Below, one piece after another: positions 35,069 to 44,800 of a stretch of 64,000 bases of DNA. A program made the position numbers and the translations under genes. Origin of the DNA: an uncultured Flavobacteriales bacterium (GTDB lineage: Bacteria; Bacteroidota; Bacteroidia; Flavobacteriales_G; Salibacteraceae); assembly GCA_913062955.1 (NCBI GenBank), contig CAJXZP010000001.1:1-64000 (forward strand), written 5' to 3'. Numbering within the stretch: position 1 is the stretch's first letter; each line of letters starts with the position of its first letter. The notes under the pieces were generated by a model. It saw only the letters and a program-made list of their open reading frames with translations. It was not told where the DNA came from and ran no database searches.

Positions 35069-36919
35069 ATGAAAAAGACTAAAGTAACGGAATTAGATAA
35101 GGTAGTTGTCAAATTTGTGGGTGATTCGGGTGATGGAATGCAATTAACCGGGACACAATTTGCAGGTACCTCTGCCTTTTTAGGCAACGATATAGCAACT
35201 TTCCCAGATTATCCAGCCGAAATTAGAGCTCCGCAAGGAACCGTGGCCGGTGTATCTGGTTTTCAAGTGCATATTGGAAAATCGCAAATACATACTCCAG
35301 GTGATGCATCGGATGTATTGGTGGCGATGAATGCAGCAGCATTGAAAGCACATATATATAGTGTTTCGAAAGGAAATACGATTATTGTGGATACCGATAG
35401 TTTTAAAAGAAAGGACTGGGAAAAGGCGGGTTACACGGAAGATCCATTGGAGTCTCAGGATTTAAAGAACTACAATATGGTTAAAGCGCCAATTACAACC
35501 ATGACCAAAAAGGCATTGGAAGGAATTGGATTGGATAACAAAAGCATTACCCGAAGTAAAAATATGTTTGCTTTAGGTATTGTGTATTGGCTGTTCAACA
35601 GACCCATGGATTATACTCAACGTTTCTTGAAAGGCAAATTCGGTAAAAAAGAAATGGTACTTGAGGGTAACTTAAAAGCATTGAAAGCAGGGTATCATTT
35701 TGCGGAAACAATTGAAGCATTACCCTCCTCCTTTACAGTACTTCCTTCAGATATGGCGAAGGGAACCTACAAAAGTATAATGGGGAATGAAGCGACTGCT
35801 TGGGGGTTCTTAGCGGCATCGGAGAAATCTGGTATTCAATTGTTTTTAGGATCTTATCCGATTACACCCGCAACAGATATTTTGCAAGAAGTTGCTAAAC
35901 ATCGTCATTTTGGAGCGAAGTCTTTCCAGGCGGAAGACGAAATAGCTGGTGTTTCTGCCGCAATTGGAGCTTCTTTTGCCGGGAACTTAGGGGTAACTAC
36001 AACTTCTGGACCTGGTTTGGCTTTGAAAGCCGAAGCACTTGGCTTAGCTATTATGACCGAGTTACCATTGGTAGTGGTAAATGTTCAAAGAGGTGGGCCA
36101 TCTACCGGATTACCAACTAAAACCGAACAATCGGATTTACTTCAAGCTTTATACGGTCGAAATGGGGAGAGTCCATTAGTGGTGATGGCTACTAGAAGTC
36201 CTGGTGATTGTTTCGATATGGCGTATATGGCTTCAAAAATTGCCATGGAACATGTGACTCCTGTTATTTTATTATCGGATGGTTATGTAGCGAATGGTTC
36301 TCAGCCTTGGCGAATTAAAAAAATGGCCGATTTGGAGGATATTAATCCGTACATGGTAAAAAAAGGAGAAGATTCTGAGGCATATCAAGTATACCAAAGA
36401 GATGAAAAGTCATTGGCTAGAAAATGGGCTATTCCGGGAATTCCTGGATTTGAACACCGAATTGGTGGATTAGAAAAAGATGCTCTTTCGGGGAACGTTT
36501 CTTACGATCCAGAAAACCACGAAATCATGGTGAAAACCCGTGAGGAGAAAGTGGCCAGAGTGGCCGACTTTATTCCGGAGTTAGAATTGGAAGGCGCGCA
36601 AAAAGGTGATTTGCTAATTGTCGGTTGGGGAGGTACCTATGGTACTTTATTAACTGCTGGTGAAGAAGTGAAAGCGGGCAATAGAGTTGGTTTGGCTCAC
36701 TTTAATTACATCAAACCACTACCAAAAAATACGGTGGATGTATTTAGTCGATTTAAGAAAATTGTGGTGTGTGAATTGAACAATGGCCAATTCATTAAGT
36801 ATCTTCAAGGGGAGTTGCCTCAATTTGATTATGTAGGGTACAACAAAATTCAAGGGCTTCCATTCTCTACAACAGAATTAACCCTGAAGTTTAACGAGAT
36901 TTTAAATGATCTGAAGTAA
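35069..36919 (+). CDS. korA: 2-oxoglutarate:ferredoxin oxidoreductase, alpha/gamma fused subunit
   Basis: 616-aa subunit with the gamma domain fused at the N-terminus (about 1-190, VVVKFVGDSGDGMQLTGTQFAG). The alpha (pyrimidine) domain follows from about 225 (LGSYPITPATDILQEVAKH; TTTSGPGLALKAEALGLAI). With KorB it oxidatively decarboxylates 2-oxoglutarate to succinyl-CoA and reduces ferredoxin, or runs in reverse. SYPITP(A)T is the family alpha motif. ATG 35069 (MKKTKVTEL) is preferred to an upstream TTG because it follows the GAAATTTGCAG box at a normal distance. Its TAA overlaps the korB ATG by one base. The substrate could also be another 2-oxoacid, but overall layout favours KorA. Confidence 0.9.
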   Translation: MKKTKVTELDKVVVKFVGDSGDGMQLTGTQFAGTSAFLGNDIATFPDYPAEIRAPQGTVAGVSGFQVHIGKSQIHTPGDASDVLVAMNAAALKAHIYSVSKGNTIIVDTDSFKRKDWEKAGYTEDPLESQDLKNYNMVKAPITTMTKKALEGIGLDNKSITRSKNMFALGIVYWLFNRPMDYTQRFLKGKFGKKEMVLEGNLKALKAGYHFAETIEALPSSFTVLPSDMAKGTYKSIMGNEATAWGFLAASEKSGIQLFLGSYPITPATDILQEVAKHRHFGAKSFQAEDEIAGVSAAIGASFAGNLGVTTTSGPGLALKAEALGLAIMTELPLVVVNVQRGGPSTGLPTKTEQSDLLQALYGRNGESPLVVMATRSPGDCFDMAYMASKIAMEHVTPVILLSDGYVANGSQPWRIKKMADLEDINPYMVKKGEDSEAYQVYQRDEKSLARKWAIPGIPGFEHRIGGLEKDALSGNVSYDPENHEIMVKTREEKVARVADFIPELELEGAQKGDLLIVGWGGTYGTLLTAGEEVKAGNRVGLAHFNYIKPLPKNTVDVFSRFKKIVVCELNNGQFIKYLQGELPQFDYVGYNKIQGLPFSTTELTLKFNEILNDLK

Positions 36920-37932
36920 TGAGCGAAAATCCAGTTATAGAATATAAAGCAAAAGATTTTGCAAGTGATCAAGAGGTACGTTGGTGCCCCGGTTGCGGTG
37001 ATTATGCTATTTTAAAAGCGGTACAAAAAACAATGCCTGCTATTGGGGTTGCTAAAGAGGATATCGTTTTTGTATCGGGAATCGGTTGTTCTTCCCGTTT
37101 TCCATATTATATGGATACTTATGGATTCCATTCCATTCATGGTAGAGCTCCAGCTATTGCTACGGGGGTGAAATTGGCGAATCCAAAATTAAGTGTGTGG
37201 CAAATTACAGGTGACGGGGATGCCTTGGCCATTGGAGGAAATCACTTTATTCATGTATTGAGAAGAAATGTGGATATTAATATTCTTCTTTTTAATAATA
37301 GAATTTATGGATTAACCAAAGGACAGTTTTCTCCGACCACCAGTTTAGGGCATAAAACAAAGACGTCTCCGCAAGGAAGTATTGATAATCCTTTTAATCC
37401 AGGCGAATTAGCCTTGGGGGCAAGAGCTCAGTTTTTTGCTCGTATTGAGGATATCAACCCACGTGGAATGACAGAGATTTTTATTGAAGCGGCCAAGCAT
37501 AAAGGAACCTCTTTAGTTGAAATCCTTCAAAACTGTGTAATCTTTAATGATAAGGTATTTGCCGAGTGGACCGCTAAAGATGTAAAAGCCGAAAACTTCT
37601 TACGTGTAGAACACGGAAAGCCAATGATTTTCGGGAAGGAAAACAATAAAGGTCTGGTTCAAAAAGGTTTCAAATTAGAAGTGGTAGTTATTGGTGAAAA
37701 CGGTGTTTCCGAGGACGATATTGTAGTACACGATGCGCACGAAGAGGACATCACCTTACACTTAATGTTGGTCAACCTTCAAATGCCAATGGTTACAGGT
37801 ATTATTCGTTCGGTAGAGCATGAATCTTTTAATGATCGTATGGAAGAACAGATTGAACAGGTACGGGCTACCACTAAGTTTAAAACCATGGATGATCTTT
37901 TATCCTCGGGAGAGACTTGGGAAATAAAGTAG
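36919..37932 (+). CDS. korB: 2-oxoglutarate:ferredoxin oxidoreductase, beta subunit
   Basis: 337-aa thiamine-diphosphate subunit. The 4Fe-4S cluster ligands are visible as CPGCGD (about 24-29), GIGCSSR and a later LQNC. The ThDP-binding motif is GDGDALAIGGNHFIHVLRRNVDINILLFNN. It pairs with KorA, overlapping by one base (TAATG), so the two subunits are coupled in translation. The ferredoxin at 34298-34639 is the likely electron acceptor. A UUCG-loop terminator ends the operon. Confidence 0.93.
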   Translation: MSENPVIEYKAKDFASDQEVRWCPGCGDYAILKAVQKTMPAIGVAKEDIVFVSGIGCSSRFPYYMDTYGFHSIHGRAPAIATGVKLANPKLSVWQITGDGDALAIGGNHFIHVLRRNVDINILLFNNRIYGLTKGQFSPTTSLGHKTKTSPQGSIDNPFNPGELALGARAQFFARIEDINPRGMTEIFIEAAKHKGTSLVEILQNCVIFNDKVFAEWTAKDVKAENFLRVEHGKPMIFGKENNKGLVQKGFKLEVVVIGENGVSEDDIVVHDAHEEDITLHLMLVNLQMPMVTGIIRSVEHESFNDRMEEQIEQVRATTKFKTMDDLLSSGETWEIK

Positions 37933-37950
37933 CTTACAATAAATATTTCA

Positions 37951-37985
37951 ATCCCCTTTTCAATTCGTTGGAAAGGGGTTTTTTT
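37951..37985 (+). terminator. Terminator of korAB
   Basis: CCCCTTTTCAA/TTGGAAAGGGG stem closed by a TTCG tetraloop, then seven T. Confidence 0.9.
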
Positions 37986-38170
37986 ATGCCTCTTTGGTTT
38001 ATTTACTACATGGTTTTTGTTCTAAATGCACGTATTGGAAAAGGAGAGAGGTAGGTTTGAATGGCGAATCTTTCCGTGGGAATTTATTTTTTGAAATTTC
38101 GGACAGAATTCAAAAAGAAGGGAAGGCAAATAGCGTGTAGAATTAAATGATTAACGGGTATTATAGCTCC

Positions 38171-38213
38171 TTCCATTATTGAAATAATGGAATTGATTAC
38201 ATTCGTAATTCAA
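38171..38213 (+). promoter_or_regulatory. Two adjacent inverted repeats before the 149-aa gene
   Basis: TTCCATTAT/ATAATGGAA (38171-38179 and 38184-38192, 4-nt loop) is followed at once by TTGATTAC/GTAATTCAA (38193-38200 and 38205-38213, one bulged base). They end 13 bp before the ATG at 38227 and could be an mRNA leader fold or an operator. Confidence 0.5.
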
Positions 38214-38226
38214 TAAAACTTAAAAC

Positions 38227-38676
38227 ATGAAAATATTTAGAAATATACTAGCCGTTATATTTGGGGCACTAATTGGTGGAATCGTAAATATGGCGATTAT
38301 TACAATTAGTGGGGAAGTGGTGGCTTTACCGGAGGGAATAAACCCAGAGGATATGAATAGCCTGAAAGAGAATATTCATTTATTTAGACCTATTAATTAT
38401 TTGATGCCATTTTTGGCGCACGCTTTTGGTACCTTAGTAGGTGCAGTGGTGGCAGGAATGATTGCGGTATCCCATAAACGCTATTTTTCTCTTGCTGTTG
38501 GTGTTCTATTCTTGATGGGTGGAATTATGATGGCAATGGAGCTAGATGCACCTCTTTGGTTTGATATATTGGATATTGGAGGAGCCTATATTCCAATGGG
38601 TTATTTAGGTTATTTAATGGCCATCAAGTTGGGTGGACCTGCATCGGTTGAAAAACCAGATGTGTTAGATATATAA
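38227..38676 (+). CDS. Four-helix membrane hypothetical protein
   Basis: 149-aa integral membrane protein with four hydrophobic segments (about 5-28, 57-80, 88-106, 117-135) and a charged loop after the first (VVALPEGINPEDMNSLKEN). Glycine-rich helices (GALIGGIVNMAI; GTLVGAVVAGMIAV) suggest tight packing. I do not recognise a named family. It stands alone, preceded by two hairpins and followed by a bidirectional terminator. Confidence 0.72.
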   Translation: MKIFRNILAVIFGALIGGIVNMAIITISGEVVALPEGINPEDMNSLKENIHLFRPINYLMPFLAHAFGTLVGAVVAGMIAVSHKRYFSLAVGVLFLMGGIMMAMELDAPLWFDILDIGGAYIPMGYLGYLMAIKLGGPASVEKPDVLDI

Positions 38677-38694
38677 AAAATTTATTTTTTAAAC

Positions 38695-38729
38695 AAAAAG
38701 CCCCGATAGTACTGATATCGGGGCTTTTT
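38695..38729. terminator. Bidirectional terminator
   Basis: AAAAAGCCCCGATA pairs with TATCGGGGCTTTTT around a 7-nt loop. It stops both the 149-aa gene and, on the minus strand, the beta-oxidation operon. Confidence 0.93.
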
Positions 38730-38748
38730 GTTGTGTGAAATCTTAGTA

Positions 38749-40542
38749 TTAGAAAATAAATTTGTTCTCTGCAATCATTTTCTCAGCGATAGAACGTCTT
38801 AATTCTTTAATGTTTACCGGGTCCTGTTTGGTAAAACGTTTTAAGCCCATTAACATCATTTTTAATTCGTCTCCTTCTGCAAAACTAACCAGGGCTTCTT
38901 TACCTAATATGTTAATTTTATCTGCTGCTTCGTAAATATATGCTTTGGCAGCATTCATTTTTAGGGTATTCATTTCTGACTCACCTTCTGTTTTTTGTAG
39001 TTTCTCAACCCGTAGTAAAACAGATTCTGAAACGTATGTTTCAATCAACATATCACTAATAGCCATCAAAATTTCTTGTTCCTTGGCCAAAGACATCATC
39101 AAGGTTTGAGCGGCAGATCCAGCCACCATTAGAACTGCTTTCTTGAAGTTTTTTATGTATTTATGTAAAAGCTCCAATTCAGACTCGTTCCCTGATCCAA
39201 AGTCAGGAATACCCATTAATTCTCCCACCACTTCTTGAGCAGGTCCCATTAAATCTAAGGTTCCCTTCATGGCTTTTTTAAGCATCATGTCCACCGATAA
39301 CATTCGATTTATTTCATTGGTACCTTCAAATATTCTATTGATACGAGAATCACGGTACGCTCGTTCTACCGCTGATTCAGCAGAATAGCCCATTCCGCCA
39401 TGAATTTGGACCCCCTCATCTACTACGTAATCTAATACTTCAGATGAATGTACTTTCATTACCGCACATTCAATAGCATATTCTTCAATACCTTTTAACG
39501 TAGCTTTAGATTTCTCCATACCCGAATCAATCAACGAATGGATTTTATCATCGATATTTTGAGACGCTCTATAAACAGCCGATTCGGAAGCGAAAATCTT
39601 AATCGCCATTCTTGAAAGTTTATACTTGATCGCTCCATATTTAGAAATTGGACGACCAAATTGATTTCTCTCATTGGCGTAATTAATGGCTTGATCCATT
39701 GTTTCTTTAGCCCCACCTAATACGGCACCCGCTAATTTTATACGACCCACATTCAATATATTCAATGCGATTTTAAAGCCGATTTGACGTTCTCCTAACT
39801 GATTCTCTACGGGTACTTTTACTTCGTTAAAGAATACCTGACGAGTGGAAGACCCTTTGATTCCCATTTTCTTTTCTTCTGGATTTAAAGTAATCCCTTC
39901 CGAATGCGCATCAATAATAAATGCACTTAGGTTATCATCATCCTCTATTTTTGCAAATACAGTAAACACATCTGCAAATCCAGCATTGGTGATCCACATT
40001 TTTTGCCCCGTAATGACCCAGTTTTTACCATCTTCGGATAATTTGGCTTTGGTTTTTCCTGAATTCGCATCCGATCCAGCATTTGGTTCTGTTAAACAAT
40101 AAGCAGCTTTCCATTCGCCACTTACTAATTTTGGTATGTATTTATTTTTTTGTTCCTCGGTACCATAATATAAAATGGGTAAGGTTCCAATTCCAGTATG
40201 AGCAGAAAGAGCTACCGAGAAAGAATAGCCAGCGCCTAGTTTTTCGGTAGTAAGCATGGAAGTCACAAAGTTCTTATTGAAACCACCCAATTCTTCCGGT
40301 ACCGAAATTCCTAACATTCCCATTTCTCCCGCTTTTTCAAGTAATGAAGGCATTAAACCTTCTTCAGCAGCATCAATACGCTCAATTACAGGAACTACTT
40401 CTTGCGCTAAGAATTCGGTACACATTTGCCCAATCATCTTTTGCTCTTCTCCAAACTCTTCTGGAATGAAGATGTCCATGGCATCCGTATCTTTAATTAT
40501 AAATTCACCGCCACCTAATGCTTGTTTATTTTCTTCTGACAT
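38749..40542 (-). CDS. Acyl-CoA dehydrogenase, long (VLCAD-like) form
   Basis: 597-aa flavoenzyme that makes the first step of beta-oxidation (acyl-CoA to trans-2-enoyl-CoA). The first 400 residues have the usual order: N-terminal helices, central beta domain (CLTEPNAGSDANSG; ITNAGFADVFTVFAK), C-terminal helices. The extra 190-residue C-terminal region resembles the very-long-chain type. The catalytic Glu is expected in RIFEGTNEINRM. It is the third enzyme gene of the marR-led operon, 44 bp after the thiolase. A long, rather than short, acyl substrate is an inference. Confidence 0.92.
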   Translation of the reverse strand: MSEENKQALGGGEFIIKDTDAMDIFIPEEFGEEQKMIGQMCTEFLAQEVVPVIERIDAAEEGLMPSLLEKAGEMGMLGISVPEELGGFNKNFVTSMLTTEKLGAGYSFSVALSAHTGIGTLPILYYGTEEQKNKYIPKLVSGEWKAAYCLTEPNAGSDANSGKTKAKLSEDGKNWVITGQKMWITNAGFADVFTVFAKIEDDDNLSAFIIDAHSEGITLNPEEKKMGIKGSSTRQVFFNEVKVPVENQLGERQIGFKIALNILNVGRIKLAGAVLGGAKETMDQAINYANERNQFGRPISKYGAIKYKLSRMAIKIFASESAVYRASQNIDDKIHSLIDSGMEKSKATLKGIEEYAIECAVMKVHSSEVLDYVVDEGVQIHGGMGYSAESAVERAYRDSRINRIFEGTNEINRMLSVDMMLKKAMKGTLDLMGPAQEVVGELMGIPDFGSGNESELELLHKYIKNFKKAVLMVAGSAAQTLMMSLAKEQEILMAISDMLIETYVSESVLLRVEKLQKTEGESEMNTLKMNAAKAYIYEAADKINILGKEALVSFAEGDELKMMLMGLKRFTKQDPVNIKELRRSIAEKMIAENKFIF

Positions 40543-40586
40543 ATTAATTCTTTTAGTCTATTTAACTTCGGCCTCCCGATTTCGCT

Positions 40587-41762
40587 CTACAACATCTCAA
40601 TTACGCCTGCTGCACCTTGGCCCGTACCTACGCACATGGTTACCATACCTTTCTTAAGGTTACGTAATTTCATTTCTTCCATAATTTGAACCGTTAATTT
40701 GGCACCAGTACATCCCAGTGGGTGTCCTAAAGCAATGGCTCCACCATTAACGTTTACAATGTCTGGATTGATACCGGTTTCTTGCAATACGGCTAATGAT
40801 TGAGAGGCAAAGGCTTCGTTCAATTCAAATAGTTCAATATCTGCTACATTCATTCCTGCCATCTTAGCCGCTTTTGGAATGGCATCCACAGGACCAATCC
40901 CCATAATTCTGGGTTCCACACCTACCACAGCAAATGAACTTAATTTTGCAATGGGAGTGGCTCCGGTTTCTTTCAACATCTTTTCTGACATTAAAATTAC
41001 AAATGCTGCGCCATCGGATGTTTGCGAAGCATTACCTGCCGTTACGGTTCCTTGAGCATCAAATACCGGGCGTAATTTGGCTAAACCTTCTACCGTAGTA
41101 CCCGCTCTTACCCCTTCATCGGTATCGGCAATGTAATTTTGTACTTGACGTTTTCCAGCCTCATCCAAATAAACTTGCTCCACATCTATTGGAATAATTC
41201 CGGATTTAAATTTACCCGATTGGATCGCTTCTAAAGCTTTGCGTTGCGAATGGTAGGCAAACTCATCTTGCGCTTCACGGGTAATTTTATATTGTTGGGC
41301 AACGGCTTCAGCGGTTAATCCCATTCCCCAATACCACTCTGGATTATCTTTCGAAATCTTGGCATTTGGTGTTAATCTCCAGCCTCCAAATGGAATAGGA
41401 GACATGGTTTCAACTCCACCCGCAATGATACAGTCAGCCATTCCTGAATGGATTTGCTGGGCACCAATAGCGATGGTTTGTAAACCAGAAGAACAATACC
41501 TATTTACTGTCATTCCTGGAACTTTATTGGTATCTAAACTCAATAAAGAAATCATCCTTCCAATGTTTAAACCTTGTTCGGCCTCTGGAGTCGCATTACC
41601 CACAATTACATCGTCAATAAGTTCTTTGTCTAGATTAGGAACTTCTTGAAGAAGACCTTTGATTACTTGGGCAGCCATATCATCGGGACGGGTGAATCTA
41701 AACATTCCCTTTCCTGATTTCCCTACGGCCGATCTTTTTGCTGCTACTATATATGCATCCAT
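40587..41762 (-). CDS. fadA: Acetyl-CoA C-acyltransferase (3-ketoacyl-CoA thiolase)
   Basis: 391-aa thiolase that cleaves 3-ketoacyl-CoA with CoA in the last step of beta-oxidation. The acyl-carrying Cys90 (VNRYCSSG), the general-base His347 (GHPLGCTG) and Cys377 (MCVGTGQG) are all present. It lies 12 bp after the multifunctional 3-hydroxyacyl-CoA dehydrogenase gene, as is normal for fad operons. It is catabolic in type rather than biosynthetic (PhaA), judged by context. Confidence 0.95.
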   Translation of the reverse strand: MDAYIVAAKRSAVGKSGKGMFRFTRPDDMAAQVIKGLLQEVPNLDKELIDDVIVGNATPEAEQGLNIGRMISLLSLDTNKVPGMTVNRYCSSGLQTIAIGAQQIHSGMADCIIAGGVETMSPIPFGGWRLTPNAKISKDNPEWYWGMGLTAEAVAQQYKITREAQDEFAYHSQRKALEAIQSGKFKSGIIPIDVEQVYLDEAGKRQVQNYIADTDEGVRAGTTVEGLAKLRPVFDAQGTVTAGNASQTSDGAAFVILMSEKMLKETGATPIAKLSSFAVVGVEPRIMGIGPVDAIPKAAKMAGMNVADIELFELNEAFASQSLAVLQETGINPDIVNVNGGAIALGHPLGCTGAKLTVQIMEEMKLRNLKKGMVTMCVGTGQGAAGVIEML

Positions 41763-41774
41763 GATTCTTCTCTT

Positions 41775-44156
41775 TTAGTTTCTTAAAATTTTCCCTTTGG
41801 TCATAATGCTTTGAATCCGTTCCAAAGTTTTACGTTCCGTACATAATTCTAAGAAGGCTTTTCTTTCTAAGTCTAATAAGTATTGTTCAGAAACCTCTGT
41901 TAATTCGGATAAATCACCACCCGCTAAAACAGATCCTAATTTGATAGAAATTAGTTCATCATGTTTGGACATGTAGTTTCCGCTCCGCATAGCGTTTGCT
42001 CCGGAGTATACTAAGCCCATTGCTTCTTGTCCCATTACTTTAATATCGGTACGTTGTGTGGGTTGAGTATATCCTTTTTCAGCCATTAATAATGCCGATT
42101 GTTTGGCATAGGCTAAATGGTAATCTCTACTGACGATTACTTCATCAATTCCTTCTCTTAGGTAACCCAATTCAAAACCTTCATAGGCCGATGTCGCAAC
42201 CTTGGCTTGACCAACGGTTAGAAACCTATTTCTAAATTGATTGGTACGGATATCTCCGTCTTTCAACTCATCACTTAAACGTAAGGCAAACTCTTTGGAG
42301 CCACCTCCACCAGGGATCAATCCAACCCCAAACTCCACTAAACCAATATAGGTTTCGGCATGTGCAATTACCTTATCGGCATGCATGCTAATTTCGCATC
42401 CTCCTCCTAGTGCCATTCCGTGAGGAGCAACAATGACAGGAATAGAAGAGTAACGAATTCGCATGACGGTATTTTGGAAACTTCGAATGGCAAAATCAAG
42501 TTCATCGTACTCTTGTTCTACCGCGAACATGAAGATCATACCCACATTGGCACCTGCGGAGAAATTTTCTCCTTCATTTGAAATGACCAACGCTTTGTAA
42601 TCCGATTCAGCCATATCGATGGCTTTATTTATTCCGGTTATAATTTCACCACCAATGGTGTTCATTTTACTGTGGAACTCCAGATTGATCACGCCATCCC
42701 CTAAATCTATAATAGAGCAATCTTTATTTTTCCATAGGGTGTTTTCTTCCCGTAATAAAGCGAGGCTTATTGTTTTTTCTTGTCCTGGGATTTCAAGGTA
42801 TGATTTAGTTGGAATATCGTAATAGAGTTTTTTTCCAGCTTCCACTTTGTAAAAAGAACGAAATCCAGCTTCTTTCATTTCATAAATCCAAGCGGCTGGT
42901 TTTTTACCTGCCGCTTCCGTTGCTTTTAATCCTTCCTCAAACCCAATGGCATCCCAAGCTTCATAGGGTCCTTGTTGCCATCCAAAACCTGCACGAAGCG
43001 CATCATCCATACGGTAAACTTCATCACTTATTTCAGGAATTCGATGACTTACGTAGGTAAATAAACTGGTGAAAACACTTCTATAAAACGCTCCTGCTTT
43101 GTCTTTACCTCCAAAAAGGATTTTCATCCTTTGGTTTAAATCGGTAATAGGTTTGGTCAGTTCCAAGGTAGGAAATTTCACTTTCTGTTTGGGTGCGTAT
43201 TCTAAAGTGTCTAAGTTTAAAGAAAGAATTTCGCTTTTTCCATTTTCACCTTTTACCTTTTTATAAAACCCCTGTTTGGTTTTACTTCCTAACCATTTAT
43301 TAGCAATCATTTTACCCACATAATCGGGTAAAGTGAAAAGTGCATTGGCTTCATCGTTAGGCGTATTCTCTTTTAATCCATTAGCAACCAAAACCAAGGT
43401 GTCTAATCCCACCACATCTGCGGTACGAAAAGTAGCTGATTTTGGACGGCCTAATACAGGGCCAGTCAACTTATCTACTTCATCCACGGTAAGACCGAGC
43501 TCTTTTACCGAATGAAAAAGCGCCATTATCGCAAATACGCCAATTCTGTTGGCAATAAATGCCGGAGTATCCTTACATAAAACCGTGGTTTTTCCTAGAA
43601 TTTTTTTACCATAACCCATTAAGAAGTCAATTACTTCTGGTTTGGTTTCGACTGTAGGTATGATTTCGAACAAACGAAGGTAACGGGGAGGATTGAAAAA
43701 ATGCGTGCCACAGAAGTGTGCTTTAAAATCATCACTTCGACCGTCTAACATTAAGTGGATGGGAATACCCGAAGTGTTGGAGGTAATTAATGTACCCGGC
43801 TTTCTGTATTTTTCAACTTGATCAAATACAATTTTCTTAATGTCTAAACGTTCAATAACAACTTCAATAATCCAATCGTAATCCGCAATTTTCGACATGT
43901 CATCATCAAAGTTCCCCGTGGTAATCCGTTTGGCAAATTTGGAAGAATATAGGGGCGCTGGCTTCGATTTGATCGAGGCTTTTAAATGTCCATCAACAAT
44001 GGCATTTCGTTCCTTTTTGTGGGAAGAAGATTTAGCCTCTTCGGGTACGATATCCAGTAATAATACCTGGCATCCTACATTGGCAAAGTGTCCGGCAATA
44101 GCTGAGCCCATCACTCCAGACCCTAATACCGCTACTTTTCTAATGGCTCTTTTCAT
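41775..44156 (-). CDS. fadB: 3-hydroxyacyl-CoA dehydrogenase / enoyl-CoA hydratase fusion
   Basis: 793-aa bifunctional enzyme. Unlike E. coli FadB, the NAD-binding dehydrogenase comes first (VLGSGVMGSAIAGHFANVG, about 10-28; then its C-terminal domain to about 400). The enoyl-CoA hydratase/crotonase module lies in the last 330 residues (ALVISNEGENFSAGANVGMI, then PHGMALGGGCEI). This order is common in Bacteroidota and some other phyla. It makes the two middle steps of beta-oxidation. Glu residues of the crotonase site cannot be assigned with certainty. It follows marR by 37 bp with a TTGAC/GTCAA repeat (44176-44193) between them. Confidence 0.93.
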   Translation of the reverse strand: MKRAIRKVAVLGSGVMGSAIAGHFANVGCQVLLLDIVPEEAKSSSHKKERNAIVDGHLKASIKSKPAPLYSSKFAKRITTGNFDDDMSKIADYDWIIEVVIERLDIKKIVFDQVEKYRKPGTLITSNTSGIPIHLMLDGRSDDFKAHFCGTHFFNPPRYLRLFEIIPTVETKPEVIDFLMGYGKKILGKTTVLCKDTPAFIANRIGVFAIMALFHSVKELGLTVDEVDKLTGPVLGRPKSATFRTADVVGLDTLVLVANGLKENTPNDEANALFTLPDYVGKMIANKWLGSKTKQGFYKKVKGENGKSEILSLNLDTLEYAPKQKVKFPTLELTKPITDLNQRMKILFGGKDKAGAFYRSVFTSLFTYVSHRIPEISDEVYRMDDALRAGFGWQQGPYEAWDAIGFEEGLKATEAAGKKPAAWIYEMKEAGFRSFYKVEAGKKLYYDIPTKSYLEIPGQEKTISLALLREENTLWKNKDCSIIDLGDGVINLEFHSKMNTIGGEIITGINKAIDMAESDYKALVISNEGENFSAGANVGMIFMFAVEQEYDELDFAIRSFQNTVMRIRYSSIPVIVAPHGMALGGGCEISMHADKVIAHAETYIGLVEFGVGLIPGGGGSKEFALRLSDELKDGDIRTNQFRNRFLTVGQAKVATSAYEGFELGYLREGIDEVIVSRDYHLAYAKQSALLMAEKGYTQPTQRTDIKVMGQEAMGLVYSGANAMRSGNYMSKHDELISIKLGSVLAGGDLSELTEVSEQYLLDLERKAFLELCTERKTLERIQSIMTKGKILRN

Positions 44157-44193
44157 TTCTAATATAGGTTTATGTTTGACCTTTAATAGTCAA

Positions 44194-44640
44194 TTATTTT
44201 TTTCTTTTTTTAAATAATTCGCTTTCCAATACTTCATTTATTTTTCCAATCGAAGAAAAGAAATTGGCTTTCTCAGTGGGATGGAGTTTGCCATCTATTA
44301 TGGTATTGAAATCGATGACTACTTTTTTTGCGATATCTCTTTGTTCAATACCATGCTCTGTAAGCATAATTCTAATTACCCGTTTGTCTTTGGCGTCTGG
44401 CCTTTTAATGATTAGGTTTTCTTCCTGCATTGTTTTTAAAGTACGTGTTAAACTACGTGATTCCATCCCCATTAAAGGACCTAATTTGGTGGAGGGTGTG
44501 CCTTGTTCCGGATCGATCTTTAATAATGCATATCCTATGGACATATTCATTCCATGTTCTTGTGCAATAGAATTGTACAATCTCGAAATTTTGTACCAAG
44601 CCCAGCGAATGTGAAAGTCATAAGTTTCGTTCGATTTCAT
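44194..44640 (-). CDS. MarR family transcriptional regulator
   Basis: 148-aa dimeric winged-helix regulator. The helix-turn-helix region (about 55-85, TPSTKLGPLMGMESRSLTRTLKTMQEENLI) is followed by the wing (IKRPDAKDKRVIRIMLTEHG). It leads the minus-strand operon fadB-fadA-acyl-CoA dehydrogenase, so it probably senses a fatty acyl compound and represses that operon. It is divergent from egtB. A TTGCAT/ATGCAA dyad at 44801-44817 in the shared region resembles MarR operators and could make it control both directions. Confidence 0.9.
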   Translation of the reverse strand: MKSNETYDFHIRWAWYKISRLYNSIAQEHGMNMSIGYALLKIDPEQGTPSTKLGPLMGMESRSLTRTLKTMQEENLIIKRPDAKDKRVIRIMLTEHGIEQRDIAKKVVIDFNTIIDGKLHPTEKANFFSSIGKINEVLESELFKKRKK

Positions 44641-44800
44641 AATTACTTTTTTATTTTATTATAGATCTGATGACCTTCTTAATGGGCATCCTTTAAATTG
44701 AATTTTAACCTTTTTTTTATTGAATTAAAACGGTCATTCGACCTTTTATTCTTTAAATTTGAAAGGAATCAATATTAACGAGCTCCCAAATATAGTATGC

